The position numbers and the translations under genes are program-made. From Deltaproteobacteria bacterium (GTDB taxonomy: Bacteria > Myxococcota > B64-G9), in NCBI GenBank assembly GCA_019314375.1, contig JAFCZJ010000023.1, positions 1-42,464 on the forward strand: DNA of 42,464 nucleotides, written 5' to 3'. Below, one piece after another: positions 1-9,041 of the stretch. The stretch's first letter is position 1. Each line of letters begins with the position of its first letter. The notes beneath the pieces were generated by a model that worked only from the letters and a program-made list of their open reading frames with translations, was not told where the DNA came from and searched no databases.

Positions 1-1
1 C

Positions 2-256
2 GAGTGCGTTATGGACAACGGTCAGTGCACCCAGGCCTTGGCCTCCGAGGGCCTTCCGCCCAGGCTGCGAGCCTTCGCGGATTTCATGTGGCAACGCAGT
101 CCTTTCGACATCGGCGATGTCCAATACGTCGACGGTCTGAAGCAGTCGCCGGGGAGAGACCTGTCCGAGCCTTATTGGATGGCCCGATACTACGGCTTCA
201 TCACCGAAGGCGAAGGCAGTGTGCTCGCGTGGCGAGACCTGGGTGCCTGTCAATAG
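2..256 (+). CDS. C-terminal fragment of an unknown protein (cut by window edge)
   Basis: An open frame runs from the first bases of the window to a TAG at 254-256. The first in-frame ATG (position 11) is probably internal, because the frame is open upstream of it to the edge. About 84 residues are visible, including two Cys near the start, aromatic-rich stretches such as FADFMWQ and EPYWMARYYGF, and a final GACQ. I do not recognise the family. It reads in the same direction as the PA14 lipoprotein that starts 22 bases after its stop, so the two may be co-transcribed. The stop lies inside the first copy of a short tandem duplication (251-280). Confidence 0.55.
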   Translation, partial: ECVMDNGQCTQALASEGLPPRLRAFADFMWQRSPFDIGDVQYVDGLKQSPGRDLSEPYWMARYYGFITEGEGSVLAWRDLGACQ

Positions 257-280
257 AAGACATGGCCAATAGAAGACATG
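251..280. repeat. 16-bp-period tandem duplication over a stop/start junction
   Basis: CAATAGAAGACATG occurs at 251-264 and again at 267-280, a period of 16 bases. The first copy carries the TAG stop of the upstream gene. The second carries the ATG (278) of the downstream lipoprotein. The ATG in the first copy is out of frame with the lipoprotein. It looks like a small slippage or duplication event that lengthened the intergenic junction. Confidence 0.8.
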
Positions 281-2848
281 AAATATTGCACTCATCTCAG
301 GTGGACTGTTTGGCTGCTTTTGGGTTTTTTTCTTGCGGGATGTAGCGACAGCAAAACACCCAATCCCTTGGAGGAATTTTCGGGTGGCCATACGCGATTG
401 GTCTGGTGGCAGAATTCGGGGGGCGATGCGTTTGATTTGATGGCGCTCGATAGCGGAACCGGCGAGGAGCGTGTGTTGCTGGAGGGTCTCACTGGACGTG
501 GGTCGGACTACCCTCCTGGTTTGGCGCTCATCACCCACGACGGAGCGCGAGTCGTTTTCAGTGTTCACGATGAGCGCCTGGTGAAGGTGATGGACTGGGA
601 GGGCGCGGGCCTTCGGGTCATCGCCTCGGGGTATCTGGCGGATATCTGGTATGATGAAAACCTGGATATCGAGTGGGCCTATGTTTTGAGCGTGCCGCGA
701 TTCGATCCCGTAGATCCTGTCATTCGGTACGATATCGACGATCCAGGACATAGAGAAACCGTCTGGAGCCATCAGGTGACCTGGGAGTTTCGGGTGTCCG
801 GGGATGGGAAGAAGGCCGCCGTATCATGCCCCTGGCCTGACGTGGGCATGGCGGATTTGTCGGACGGAGAAACCTTGCAGCCATACGCTCCCGGTTGCTG
901 GGCTGATGTGTCGCCTGATTCAAAACATCGATTCATACACTTCACCGACGGGAACCACAGAGAGATCCGCGCTTATGATGACCATGCGGAAAACCCGCGA
1001 AGCATAGAAATTGGAGATGTCCTCGGAAGACAGGGAGAGGGCTTGTTCATGCTCTGGACGAACCATCCACGTTTTTTGACTTTGTCGATGCCGTGGAAGG
1101 GCGAAGACTGCGATATGTATCTGATCCGCATGAACGAGGGTCTCACTGGCATCGAAGACTTCGTCGTGATTGGAGAAAACAACAACAGTCGCGACATCAG
1201 CGCTTCGGCTTGGATCGATCAGGAAGAGGCTTTCGATGTTGCCGTTTTGTCGTTTTCGGCTTCAGCGTCAAGCATCGTGGCGGGTGGCGGCACCAGGCTC
1301 TCATGGTCCACGAAAAATGCGGAGCTTGTGTCAATAGAACCCGGCATCGGACGAGTCGAGGAGCATGGTGAGCTTGCTGTCTCTCCCGCCGAAACGACAG
1401 CCTATGTTCTGACGGCCCAGGCCAAGTCGGGACCCGTCACGCGCCGCCTGATTGTTCATGTCTTGCCCTTGCGTGAGGCTGATGAGGTGGAGGGCCTGGT
1501 GCCTGGTTTGTCGGCCGAATACCATGCACTCACTGCGCCTGAAAAACTTCCGGATTTCTCTGTTCTGAGCCCCTTTCATCGAGGGCATGTGCCTCATCTG
1601 TTTTTTGAGCCCACCATGGGAAACTTTGCGACATCAGGAAGAAGCTACGATCTGGGCGCGGTCTTGTCCGGGTTTTTCCATGCACCGGTGGCTGGACTCT
1701 ACACCTTCTACTTGCGGTCGGATGACGGTTCGCGACTCCTTGTTGGGGACGATGCGGTGGTGGATAACGACTTCCTTCATCCCTTTATTGAGAGATCGGG
1801 CTCGGTTGGACTTGGGGCGGGGTTGCATCCGATTCGACTGGAGTACTTTGACCAAGGGGGCGAAGCGGGACTGATTGTGGAATACGAGGGGCCGGATTTG
1901 CCGCGTCGGGTCGTTCCGGCTACTTCATTCTTCCGAACGCCGATGGAACCTGAGATGCAAATCGATTCTACTTCGCTTTCATTTTCTCGTGTCCTGAGTG
2001 GTGGCCATTCACCCGATCAGGTCCTTGAGGTGCATAATGGTGGCGATGGTATCTTGGCCCTGGTGCAGCATTCCGTGAGTTACCAGGAAGGGGATGTCGG
2101 ATGGTTGGTAATATCTCCCGAGGGCGAAGGGAATGAACAGTCTTTGCGCCATGAAGTCCTTTCCGATTTGTTGATCGAGGGTCGCCATTCGGCCGTGGTG
2201 ACTTTGTCATGCGAAAACGCAGTCGGGCAGTCTTTGGTTTATTCCGTGTCACTGACCGTCACGGAGCAATCCCTGGTCTTAGACAGCATTTTGGTCGACC
2301 CCGAAGAAAGCATCATTGAAGCTGGAGAATCCCTCGAACTGAGCGCCCGAGCCGTGGACCAGTTTGGAAGTCCTCTGGCAGCCACCATTGATTGGCATGT
2401 GGATGGCGGAGGCTTGATGGCCCCGAGTTCTTCCGGGGATGCGGTCTTCGCGCATGTCTCTCGTTTTTCGTCGGATGGAACTCTCGGGCAGGTTCAGATC
2501 AGCGCCAGTTCGGCTGGGCTGTCTGCTGCGTCCACGCTTCAGGTTGTCGATGGTCGGTTTCCCAGGATTACGATTTTCGAGCCGGTGATGGGCGACAGAT
2601 GGGAGGCGGGATCGGTCCGCTACATCGGATGGGAGAGCAGGGGCGTGGATGGTGTCCGCATATACCTCTCGACGGATGGTGGCGAAAGCTGGACCTTGAT
2701 CGCTCCCGTGGTGGATGTCGATGACGACGATTGGGGAAACTACGCTCTGCTTGTCCCCAATCATGCCTCGGACCAGTGCCTGATCCAGGTAGAAGGTTAT
2801 TTTCAGGAGACTTCCGAGATCTCGGCGATGTTTTCTGTTTTTGAGTAG
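278..2848 (+). CDS. Large multidomain lipoprotein with PA14 and Ig-like domains
   Basis: This 856-residue exported protein begins with a signal peptide and a lipobox (LAGC, Cys at about 22), so it is probably an envelope- or surface-anchored lipoprotein. Residues about 40-320 look like repeated beta-strands of a TolB/propeller type. Residues 320-400 match the common bacterial Ig-like pattern (AGGGTRLSWSTKNAE). Residues 405-555 resemble a PA14 domain (GLYTFYLRSDDGSRL, then a GLHPIRLEYFDQGG stretch), which in known families binds carbohydrate. Residues 560-665 resemble a BACON-like sandwich, 666-757 another Ig-like domain. The C-terminal 100 residues (VRYIGWES, VRIYLSTDGGESW) resemble the Kre9/KNH-type Ser-Thr-rich family domain. 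A role in surface glycan binding or adhesion is inferred. No enzymatic motif is visible. Confidence 0.85.
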   Translation: MKYCTHLRWTVWLLLGFFLAGCSDSKTPNPLEEFSGGHTRLVWWQNSGGDAFDLMALDSGTGEERVLLEGLTGRGSDYPPGLALITHDGARVVFSVHDERLVKVMDWEGAGLRVIASGYLADIWYDENLDIEWAYVLSVPRFDPVDPVIRYDIDDPGHRETVWSHQVTWEFRVSGDGKKAAVSCPWPDVGMADLSDGETLQPYAPGCWADVSPDSKHRFIHFTDGNHREIRAYDDHAENPRSIEIGDVLGRQGEGLFMLWTNHPRFLTLSMPWKGEDCDMYLIRMNEGLTGIEDFVVIGENNNSRDISASAWIDQEEAFDVAVLSFSASASSIVAGGGTRLSWSTKNAELVSIEPGIGRVEEHGELAVSPAETTAYVLTAQAKSGPVTRRLIVHVLPLREADEVEGLVPGLSAEYHALTAPEKLPDFSVLSPFHRGHVPHLFFEPTMGNFATSGRSYDLGAVLSGFFHAPVAGLYTFYLRSDDGSRLLVGDDAVVDNDFLHPFIERSGSVGLGAGLHPIRLEYFDQGGEAGLIVEYEGPDLPRRVVPATSFFRTPMEPEMQIDSTSLSFSRVLSGGHSPDQVLEVHNGGDGILALVQHSVSYQEGDVGWLVISPEGEGNEQSLRHEVLSDLLIEGRHSAVVTLSCENAVGQSLVYSVSLTVTEQSLVLDSILVDPEESIIEAGESLELSARAVDQFGSPLAATIDWHVDGGGLMAPSSSGDAVFAHVSRFSSDGTLGQVQISASSAGLSAASTLQVVDGRFPRITIFEPVMGDRWEAGSVRYIGWESRGVDGVRIYLSTDGGESWTLIAPVVDVDDDDWGNYALLVPNHASDQCLIQVEGYFQETSEISAMFSVFE

Positions 2849-2875
2849 GCGCGCGATTGTCTGCGCCGGCCCCGT

Positions 2876-3598
2876 TTACTCTTGTGATTCGACCAGAAAT
2901 TCCGCGAGGGCCCGGATGATTTTGTTTGGGATTTGATGTCCGCCTTCGAATTCTATCCAGGTAACGTCGTGTCCGTTTTCTTCGAGGGCCGTGACGAGTA
3001 TTTGGGACTTGCCCATCCCGATGACGCGGTCTGAAGTGCCGTGGCTGACAAAGGCTCGAAGTGCGGCACGGTCTTCCAGGGGGCTGAGGTCCAGATCGCG
3101 GGCACCGCCTGATAAGGAGATCAGGCCGCCAATCTCTGCGCCTTCACCCTCGTCAAGCACCACATCCAGAGAAGTAATGGCCCCTTGGGAAAAGCCGCCG
3201 ACGAAGATGTTTTCCGGAGAGACGCCATCGTCTTTGAGACCGCGCACCAATTTGAATACGATTTCTCGTGACTCGCTTTTCATTTCATCGAGGAGAATCT
3301 GCAACTCCTCTTTGGAGCTCGCGCGAACCTGTTTTTGCCAGGTTCTTCCCCTCATACTCACGGCGTATGGCCCGGCGGGCACGAGGAAGCAGAGGTTGGT
3401 GGATTGGGTTTGCTTGACGAGCTTTATAGCCAGGCCCCTTAAGTCATCCGCGGGTGCGCCGTGCCCATGCAGAAGGATGACCGACAAGACCCCGGGCGCG
3501 GGATCTGCGCCAATATGAAGAACCGGATCCCGCATCCACCACCAGGCGAGAAAGGCTGGAAAGAGGAGGAGTAAGAGGAATTTATACTTGGCTAACAT
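2876..3598 (-). CDS. Membrane-anchored alpha/beta hydrolase (carboxylesterase/lysophospholipase-like)
   Basis: The 240-residue protein starts with one hydrophobic segment (KFLLLLLFPAFLAWWW), suggesting an inner-membrane anchor or uncleaved signal. The rest follows the phospholipase/carboxylesterase branch of alpha/beta hydrolases: an oxyanion-region HGHGAP motif, the nucleophile elbow GFSQG, an Asp in SHGTSDRVIG and a His in EFEGGHQIP. All three triad residues are therefore present. The substrate is probably a short-chain ester or lysophospholipid, but it cannot be read from the sequence. It is convergent with the PA14 lipoprotein and lies downstream of the TPR protein on the same strand, about 70 bases away. 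Confidence 0.82.
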   Translation of the reverse strand: MLAKYKFLLLLLFPAFLAWWWMRDPVLHIGADPAPGVLSVILLHGHGAPADDLRGLAIKLVKQTQSTNLCFLVPAGPYAVSMRGRTWQKQVRASSKEELQILLDEMKSESREIVFKLVRGLKDDGVSPENIFVGGFSQGAITSLDVVLDEGEGAEIGGLISLSGGARDLDLSPLEDRAALRAFVSHGTSDRVIGMGKSQILVTALEENGHDVTWIEFEGGHQIPNKIIRALAEFLVESQE

Positions 3599-3667
3599 CC
3601 GGCGCTCCTGTTCCAGGGAAAGTCAAAGAAGCGATTGGCTTGGGTGGGTCGAGAGAATAGATTTTGT

Positions 3668-5926
3668 CTACAACTTCTTGATGCGAAGGCAGTTTGCCGC
3701 GTACTGGCCGCGGCCGCCGGTCAGATCCAGATAGGTCTTGCAGAGTTCTTTGGCTTCTTTTCGGCCATCTGCTGATTCCAGGCTGATGTTGCCTGCCATC
3801 AGGCCGAAGGGCGGCGCGTAGCCGGAATCGATGGCCATTGCCTTTTTCAGGATGGCGGCAAATTCCTTGATGCGGTTTTTCTCGGCATAGATCATGGCCA
3901 AGGTGAAAGACGCCTCAGCCGCCTTGCGACGTTCGCCTACCGTCGCCAAGCCCGGCACCGCAAGCTCTAGTTGAGACTGGGCCAAGTCTTTGTCCTGCTT
4001 GGGTTGCTTCAAATAGACATGAGCCAGTTTTAGATGGCTGATGGCCTCGGTGTCGGAAAATTCACGACACTTGTTGTACCATTCCTTGGCCTTTGTAAAA
4101 TTTTTCTCGCCAAAGTAGGCGTCGCCCACCAGCATAGAGCTACGACCACCCTCTACGTCCATGCCCTGAACCCGAAGAGCACGAGAGCGCGCGGATTCGT
4201 AGTCGCCCAGGGCCAGGTAGATAGCGGCTTCCTCTAAGATGAAGTCGGGGCGGCTGGAGTCCACCCGCACGGCGATTTTGATCTTCTTCAGGGCCTTTTT
4301 GTACTTGCGCTGGCTTCTGAGTTCCCGGGCCACCACGAAATGGAACATGGAATTGCTGCTCTCCTTTTTCAGGATGGCGTTCAATTCCTTGGTTCCGATG
4401 CTGCGAGTCTTGCGGACCCTGACCTTGATCACGGCTTTTAGGAAATTGGCGAATGCTTTTTCTTTGTCGGATGCGGTGGACGAAAGATTGGCATCGAAGC
4501 GCTGGACTTTTTTGGCTGCGTCCGTGGTGTAAACCGGCGACTCTCCCCAAAGCAAGGAAACCAAGGCGGCATTGAGTAGGCTGGGCACGTGTTGATTGTC
4601 GGTTTGCAGGCCCTTGCTGAAAAACTTGTTGGCTTCCATGTAAAGCGAACGGCGAATGGCGTAATCACCCAGACCCGCAAAGGCCCTGAGTTCACCTTGG
4701 CCCGCGCCTTTCATCAGCGCTTCCTTGGCTTCGCCCAGCTTGCCCTGTCGCAGAAAGACCCTGCCCAGGGTGGTGTTGAGCATGCCCGATTCGGGGTTGT
4801 CTTTCAGGGCACGTTCCAACATCTTGACGACTTCGGCGGTGGAGCCGCCTCCGTACAAACCATGTAAGGCCTGGGCGCTGGTGAGCATGGTGGAGTCTTG
4901 CCCATTGGCCACTGCCGTTCGCATGTGCTTGTCGCCTTTGGTCATCAGTTCAGGGGCCTCACCGTATTCGCCCACCAGTACCGCGGTGATGAAAGAGGCC
5001 CGGGACAAGGCTTCAGGCTGCTCTTTGTCCAGCTTGATGATGGCTTCGTAATCCGCCAATGCTTTTTTATAACCGGTGTATGAATCCTTGTTGAATTGAA
5101 TTCTTCCGGCTTCAAGGTGTTTGTTGATCTCTTCTTGTTTCAAGCCGGCTTGCCAGGTGTAGATGATGTAGATGACCAGGGCCATCGCCAACACGCCGCC
5201 TAAGATAGCGGTCATCTTGAAGGCGTTACCCTTTTTGGGTGCTGCGTGTTCGGACTCCATCTCCTGGTACAAATCGGCGATGCGCTTTTTTTTAGGCCGC
5301 TTACGCGCCTTGGGTCGGGCTTGACGCGCCACCACGGGCATGGCCCGCTCGGTGGGGCGATTTTCAAGGTCCGGCTGGGCTTTGGCATGGGGTGCTTTTT
5401 TGCGCGGGTCGATGATTGTATCGTCGAAGTCGTAAGCAGCCTGGACGGCCTGCCCTACGGGAGGTGCCTGGACTTGCGGTTCCGGTTCGGGTTCCGGCTC
5501 GGCTCCGGCGGGAAGGTAGTCGATACCCACCTCATGCAGAGCCGCCCGGGCTTCGTCGTCTTCTGGGTTGGCGTCGACGGCTTTTTTTAGGTAGTCTACA
5601 CCCTCGTCTTGTTGACCCAGCTTGATGCTGATCTTTCCCAGCATCCGAAAGGCTTCACCGTGCTGTGGGCTCATCTTCAGCAGGTTGTTTAGCTCGTTGA
5701 TGGCTTTTTGGTGCTTGGCTTGGTCTGAATAGATGCGAGCCATAATGAGCCGGCCGGTTGGCAGCTCAGGATGTGCCTTAATCCCTTTTTTGCATACCAC
5801 CATGGCCTCAACGAAGCGACCCATGTTGAGGTAGGCCTCAGCTAGTGGGATGAAGGCTTCAGAGGTTGGCTTGGTCGCAAACTCGTATTCCAGCTCTGCG
5901 AGATCCTGGCCGGAATCGTTGGGCAT
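3668..5926 (-). CDS. Membrane-spanning tetratricopeptide-repeat protein
   Basis: This protein of about 752 residues is built mainly of TPR units (for example YLNMGRFVEAMVVCKKGIKAHPE and FRMLGKISIKLGQQDEG). Residues 1-130 hold several TPRs. Residues 130-235 form a Pro/Glu- then Lys/Arg-rich linker ending in KARKRPKKKR. Residues about 238-260 form one transmembrane helix (MTAILGGVLAMALVIYIIY), and the remaining 490 residues are more TPRs. The basic stretch before the helix fits a cytoplasmic N-terminus and a periplasmic C-terminal TPR array. I chose the ATG at 5926 because AAGGTGGAG lies just upstream; an in-frame ATG 42 bases earlier has no such site. The protein is probably an assembly scaffold; partners are unknown. 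Confidence 0.87.
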   Translation of the reverse strand: MPNDSGQDLAELEYEFATKPTSEAFIPLAEAYLNMGRFVEAMVVCKKGIKAHPELPTGRLIMARIYSDQAKHQKAINELNNLLKMSPQHGEAFRMLGKISIKLGQQDEGVDYLKKAVDANPEDDEARAALHEVGIDYLPAGAEPEPEPEPQVQAPPVGQAVQAAYDFDDTIIDPRKKAPHAKAQPDLENRPTERAMPVVARQARPKARKRPKKKRIADLYQEMESEHAAPKKGNAFKMTAILGGVLAMALVIYIIYTWQAGLKQEEINKHLEAGRIQFNKDSYTGYKKALADYEAIIKLDKEQPEALSRASFITAVLVGEYGEAPELMTKGDKHMRTAVANGQDSTMLTSAQALHGLYGGGSTAEVVKMLERALKDNPESGMLNTTLGRVFLRQGKLGEAKEALMKGAGQGELRAFAGLGDYAIRRSLYMEANKFFSKGLQTDNQHVPSLLNAALVSLLWGESPVYTTDAAKKVQRFDANLSSTASDKEKAFANFLKAVIKVRVRKTRSIGTKELNAILKKESSNSMFHFVVARELRSQRKYKKALKKIKIAVRVDSSRPDFILEEAAIYLALGDYESARSRALRVQGMDVEGGRSSMLVGDAYFGEKNFTKAKEWYNKCREFSDTEAISHLKLAHVYLKQPKQDKDLAQSQLELAVPGLATVGERRKAAEASFTLAMIYAEKNRIKEFAAILKKAMAIDSGYAPPFGLMAGNISLESADGRKEAKELCKTYLDLTGGRGQYAANCLRIKKL

Positions 5927-6099
5927 CTGCAATTCTCCACCTTGATTAATTAGTTTAACGCCCCACATACTCGCCTCATCACACAGTCATGACGGGCAAT
6001 TGTGTTGCACAGGCTTATCGCAAGCCAGGCGGGGTGTCAACGGAAATTGATTCTGAAATTCGAGCCTTTTCCTGAGTTCAAGCGACTTGGCTCTTTTGC

Positions 6100-6127
6100 T
6101 TGCACTCGAAGAATGCCTGAGTAGAAT
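6100..6127 (+). promoter_or_regulatory. Possible sigma-70-type promoter for the 6185 gene
   Basis: TTGCAC (6100-6105) and TAGAAT (6122-6127) are separated by 16 bases and end about 57 bases before the ATG at 6185. They sit in the gap between two divergent genes. The match is fair, not perfect. Confidence 0.35.
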
Positions 6128-6184
6128 GGGCTGGCTTCCTGGCTTGGATAGGTAGCTGAACTGGAGAATTGGAGAAATAGGCAA

Positions 6185-6697
6185 ATGATCTTGGATCGCT
6201 TGACGAGTTTGAAGGAAATGATGAGACAACGGCGTGTCGGTTTTATGATGGACGAAGTCATGAGCGGCAGCCACCACTTCATCGACGGTGCCGGTCCGGA
6301 TGGAGAGCACCCCTTGTCTTTCCATGTGACCTGGGGAAACCGGCATCTGGAAGACTGGCTGAATCCCTTTGGTCCCGGGTTTATGTCGAATTTTTTGGAG
6401 GGCACGGTGGACGTGGGAGGCCTGGTGCAGGGGGCTCACTGTCACGGCACCTTGGACCTGCGCTATTTTCAAGAGGGGGCGATTCGTTATATCTTTGATT
6501 TCAAAGATGGAAATGACAGGCCGCTTCGATACGTGGGCGAGAAAGTAGACATCCGGCCCTGGAATTTGCATCGCACCCACACCACCTGCTATGGCACCAT
6601 TACGGATTTGCGCGAGAACCGAGATCTCTCCAAATCCATCGTTTATTTTAAGTTCAACACCTTGCCCGCTTTTTTGGGCAGCATTCGACTTGGATGA
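6185..6697 (+). CDS. Conserved hypothetical, resembles C-terminal domain of cholesterol-oxidase-like GMC proteins
   Basis: This 170-residue soluble protein has no signal peptide or membrane segment. Visible blocks are MSGSHHF, SFHVTWG, GTLDLRYF, FDFKDGNDRPLRYVGEK and HRTHTTCYGTITD. From memory, the order MSG-x-H, then R-x-x-F-D-F-x-D-G, then TT-x-Y-x-T-I resembles the beta-rich domain at the C-terminus of cholesterol-oxidase-like GMC oxidoreductases. Here it would stand alone, without a flavin domain. That likeness is a hunch. It ends 3 bases before the GTG start of the DEAD-box helicase, so the two genes are probably co-transcribed. A longer open frame on the opposite strand (5987-6796) is judged a shadow. 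Confidence 0.72.
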   Translation: MILDRLTSLKEMMRQRRVGFMMDEVMSGSHHFIDGAGPDGEHPLSFHVTWGNRHLEDWLNPFGPGFMSNFLEGTVDVGGLVQGAHCHGTLDLRYFQEGAIRYIFDFKDGNDRPLRYVGEKVDIRPWNLHRTHTTCYGTITDLRENRDLSKSIVYFKFNTLPAFLGSIRLG

Positions 6698-6700
6698 CCT

Positions 6701-8200
6701 GTGAAAAACGGAAATACCCCTGACCTGGACGAAGGCACGGAAGAACCTGCCGCAACACCCGAACCCGACGATTTTGACGGTGGATTTGACACCCACGCTG
6801 TCGATCCAAATATAAAGCAGGGTTTGCTTGACTTGGGCTATGAAGCCTTGATGCCGGTGCAGGTGGCCTGCCTGGATGTACTGCGTACGGGCCGTTCTCT
6901 CTCCATTCGGTCCAAGACGGGCACGGGCAAAACGGCGGCCATCGGCATCCCTTTGCTGGAGGCCTTGGACATGAGCCTTCCCGGGCCCAACTTGCTGATC
7001 TTGGGCCCAACCCGGGAACTGGCGGGGCAGATCTGCGCCGAACTCTCAGCCATCGGTAAGCATCGCGGGCTGAAGGTCATGGCGGCCTATGGCGGTGCGC
7101 CCATCGGGGCCCAGAAGAAGGCCATCGCCGATGGCGTTCATGTGGTGGTGGGCACGCCGGGTAGGCTTTTGGACTTGATGCGTCAGAAGGTGCTCAAGTT
7201 GGAAAACATCCGCGCGGCGGTCCTGGATGAGGCCGACGAGATGTTGTCCATGGGATTCTTCGAGGACGTGACGACCCTTTTGGATAATTGCACTCAGTGC
7301 AAGCAGTACGTGTTGTTGTCGGCCAGCCTCAGTGAAGAAGTCGACGCCTTGATCGATCGATACGCCTCGGAACGGGAGCGCATTGACCTGTCGGTGGACA
7401 AGCTGAGCCTGGAGGGCATCGCCAATGTCTATTACAAGATCGGCGAGGACCTGCCTCATCACCATTATCTGTTACATGTCATGGCCGTGGAGAAACCGGA
7501 ATCGGCCATTGTTTTCGTCAACACGCGCAAGGACGCCACCCTGGTGGCGAGTTACTTGGCCCGTGAAGGCATCAAGGCCGAGATGATCTCGGGCGAGCTG
7601 CCCCAGACCGAGCGTGAGCGGGTCATGGCGGCCATCCGCGCGGGCGAGTTGCGGGTGCTCGTGGCCACGGATCTTGCAGCCCGGGGCATCGACATCAGCG
7701 ATCTGTCCCATGTCATCAACTACAACTTGCCGGAAGAGGCAGCCATCTATTTGCATCGCATCGGTCGTACCGGCCGTGTCGGCAAGAAAGGGACGGCGGT
7801 CAGCCTGGTCACGGGTCGGCGTCGACGCACCCTGGGTGAGTTGGAGCGTTCCTTCGGGATCAAGTTCGAAGAGCGGGAATTTCCTACGGCGGAACAGATG
7901 ACGGCCAATCGCAACGAGAATCAGCTTGCGGACTTGTGGGAGAAGGCCGAGCCGGCCATTTGTGACGGCTACATGGCCCAAGCCAAGGCACTTTTGGAGC
8001 ATGATGGCGCGCTTCAGATGGTGGCTTATTTGCTTAAGAGCCACGCCGACATGGTGCACGATCAGAAGCGCTCCAAAGAGAATCGGCCCAAGCATGATTT
8101 CCCCAGGCGTTCAAGTGGGGGTGGTGGCTCCGGTGGTGGTCGTCGCCCGAGTGGTGGTCGCCCGGGTGGTGGCAGTCGTTCCCGGGGACGCAAACGCTGA
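6701..8200 (+). CDS. DEAD-box ATP-dependent RNA helicase
   Basis: This 499-residue protein unwinds or remodels RNA using ATP, with likely roles in ribosome assembly, mRNA decay or cold adaptation. Motifs are in order: Q motif around MPVQ (51-54), Walker A SKTGTGKT (71-78), PTREL (103-107), TPGRL (152-156), DEAD (176-179), SAS in place of the usual SAT (207-209), IVFVNTR (270-276), VATDLAARGID (321-331) and HRIGRTGRVG (352-361). The C-terminal tail is rich in Gly, Arg and Ser (after about residue 465), a typical non-specific RNA-binding extension. The start is a GTG 3 bases after the preceding stop. The family is DeaD/RhlE-like, but I cannot assign an exact orthologue. Confidence 0.95.
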   Translation: MKNGNTPDLDEGTEEPAATPEPDDFDGGFDTHAVDPNIKQGLLDLGYEALMPVQVACLDVLRTGRSLSIRSKTGTGKTAAIGIPLLEALDMSLPGPNLLILGPTRELAGQICAELSAIGKHRGLKVMAAYGGAPIGAQKKAIADGVHVVVGTPGRLLDLMRQKVLKLENIRAAVLDEADEMLSMGFFEDVTTLLDNCTQCKQYVLLSASLSEEVDALIDRYASERERIDLSVDKLSLEGIANVYYKIGEDLPHHHYLLHVMAVEKPESAIVFVNTRKDATLVASYLAREGIKAEMISGELPQTERERVMAAIRAGELRVLVATDLAARGIDISDLSHVINYNLPEEAAIYLHRIGRTGRVGKKGTAVSLVTGRRRRTLGELERSFGIKFEEREFPTAEQMTANRNENQLADLWEKAEPAICDGYMAQAKALLEHDGALQMVAYLLKSHADMVHDQKRSKENRPKHDFPRRSSGGGGSGGGRRPSGGRPGGGSRSRGRKR

Positions 8201-8250
8201 GTCGTTCTCGAAGTCCCCGTCATCCAAGCGTATTTTCCCTCTTTTCTCCC

Positions 8251-8279
8251 TTGAATTGAGCAGGCTTGGGGGCTAAGAT
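8251..8279 (+). promoter_or_regulatory. Possible sigma-70-type promoter upstream of the 8332 lipoprotein
   Basis: TTGAAT (8251-8256) and TAAGAT (8274-8279) have the ideal 17-base spacing. They lie 52 bases before the ATG at 8332 in a 131-base gap after the helicase. This could drive the run of four exported-protein genes from 8332 to 13924. Confidence 0.4.
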
Positions 8280-8331
8280 GCCTGCGAAGATGGCTGTCTT
8301 GCTATCGAAATCTATTTGAGGAGGTTGGGCC

Positions 8332-9024
8332 ATGCGGAAGATCTTGTCGGTGGTTTTTGTCCTTATTTTGGCCTCGGTGGGTTGCAATAAAGAAGAAAAT
8401 AAAAAAGAAGGGGCTTCGGGCGAGCTTGCCGCCGCCGGCGCTTCCACGGCAGCCAAGGGGGGAGGCATGTTCGGGGCCTTTGATCCGGCGGCTGAACTCA
8501 AGGCTCTTAATGGCAAGTGGAAGGTTAAAGACAACGCATTCGGCAAGGAGCCTTCGCTCTGGGAGATCAGTGGCGCAAAAGTTAAGGTGACGCGTGGCGA
8601 CAAGATCATCGAGGGTGAGTTGGAAATCAAGCACCCGGGTCAGTTGGCTCTGGTGGAGAAGTCGGCTGGTGGATCCTCCCGCACTTATTATGCATACGCT
8701 CGCTCGGCCGCCGACGTTTACATCGGCCTGGGTAAGGCCGGCGTGAAGGTGGGCGACACATACTATGTGGCCGCCGACGATGGCGTGGTGATCAAGAGCA
8801 AGGACAAATGCCAGTTTCTAAAGAAGAAAATGTTTGGCGGCTTCGAAGGCAAGGCCGTGGATGTCAAGTGCGAGATCAAGGAGGAGGGAGGCAAACAGCT
8901 GTTGAGTTACGAGACGCCCAAGCGGTTCAAGGAAGGCGAAATGAACCAGGGCAAGGTGCAGGTGCTTGGTGAGGCCCTCTTGAACGAACAAATGATGGGA
9001 CACAAGGCCGAAAAGGCCCCGTGA
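8332..9024 (+). CDS. Small Lys-rich lipoprotein of unknown function
   Basis: This 230-residue protein has a signal peptide with a lipobox-like end (LASVGC, Cys about 19), followed by a charged linker (NKEENKKEG) and a Gly/Ala-rich spacer. The folded part starts near residue 55 (LKALNGKWKVKDNAFG) and appears beta-rich, in the style of a lipocalin-like or plug domain: GKWKV, then GELEIKHPGQLALVE, then TYYVAADDGVVIKSK. Two Cys remain in the mature domain (DKCQF and VKCEI) and may form a disulphide. GAGGAGG-type ribosome binding sequence lies 8-10 bases before the ATG. Its stop is 17 bases before the next lipoprotein start, so the two form an operon. No family is recognised with confidence. Confidence 0.82.
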   Translation: MRKILSVVFVLILASVGCNKEENKKEGASGELAAAGASTAAKGGGMFGAFDPAAELKALNGKWKVKDNAFGKEPSLWEISGAKVKVTRGDKIIEGELEIKHPGQLALVEKSAGGSSRTYYAYARSAADVYIGLGKAGVKVGDTYYVAADDGVVIKSKDKCQFLKKKMFGGFEGKAVDVKCEIKEEGGKQLLSYETPKRFKEGEMNQGKVQVLGEALLNEQMMGHKAEKAP

Positions 9025-9041
9025 GCCAAGGAGAAAAAACC

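Noticed and set aside
2848..2880. Terminator after the PA14 lipoprotein
   Set aside because: Only a 5-base GGCGC/GCGCC stem with a long loop and a short T-run is present, too weak to call.
5987..6796. 269-codon open frame on the minus strand, longer than the plus-strand gene it overlaps
   Set aside because: It lies antisense to the 6185-6697 gene and the helicase start, shows no domain, and the plus-strand frame has conserved-looking blocks and an operon position.
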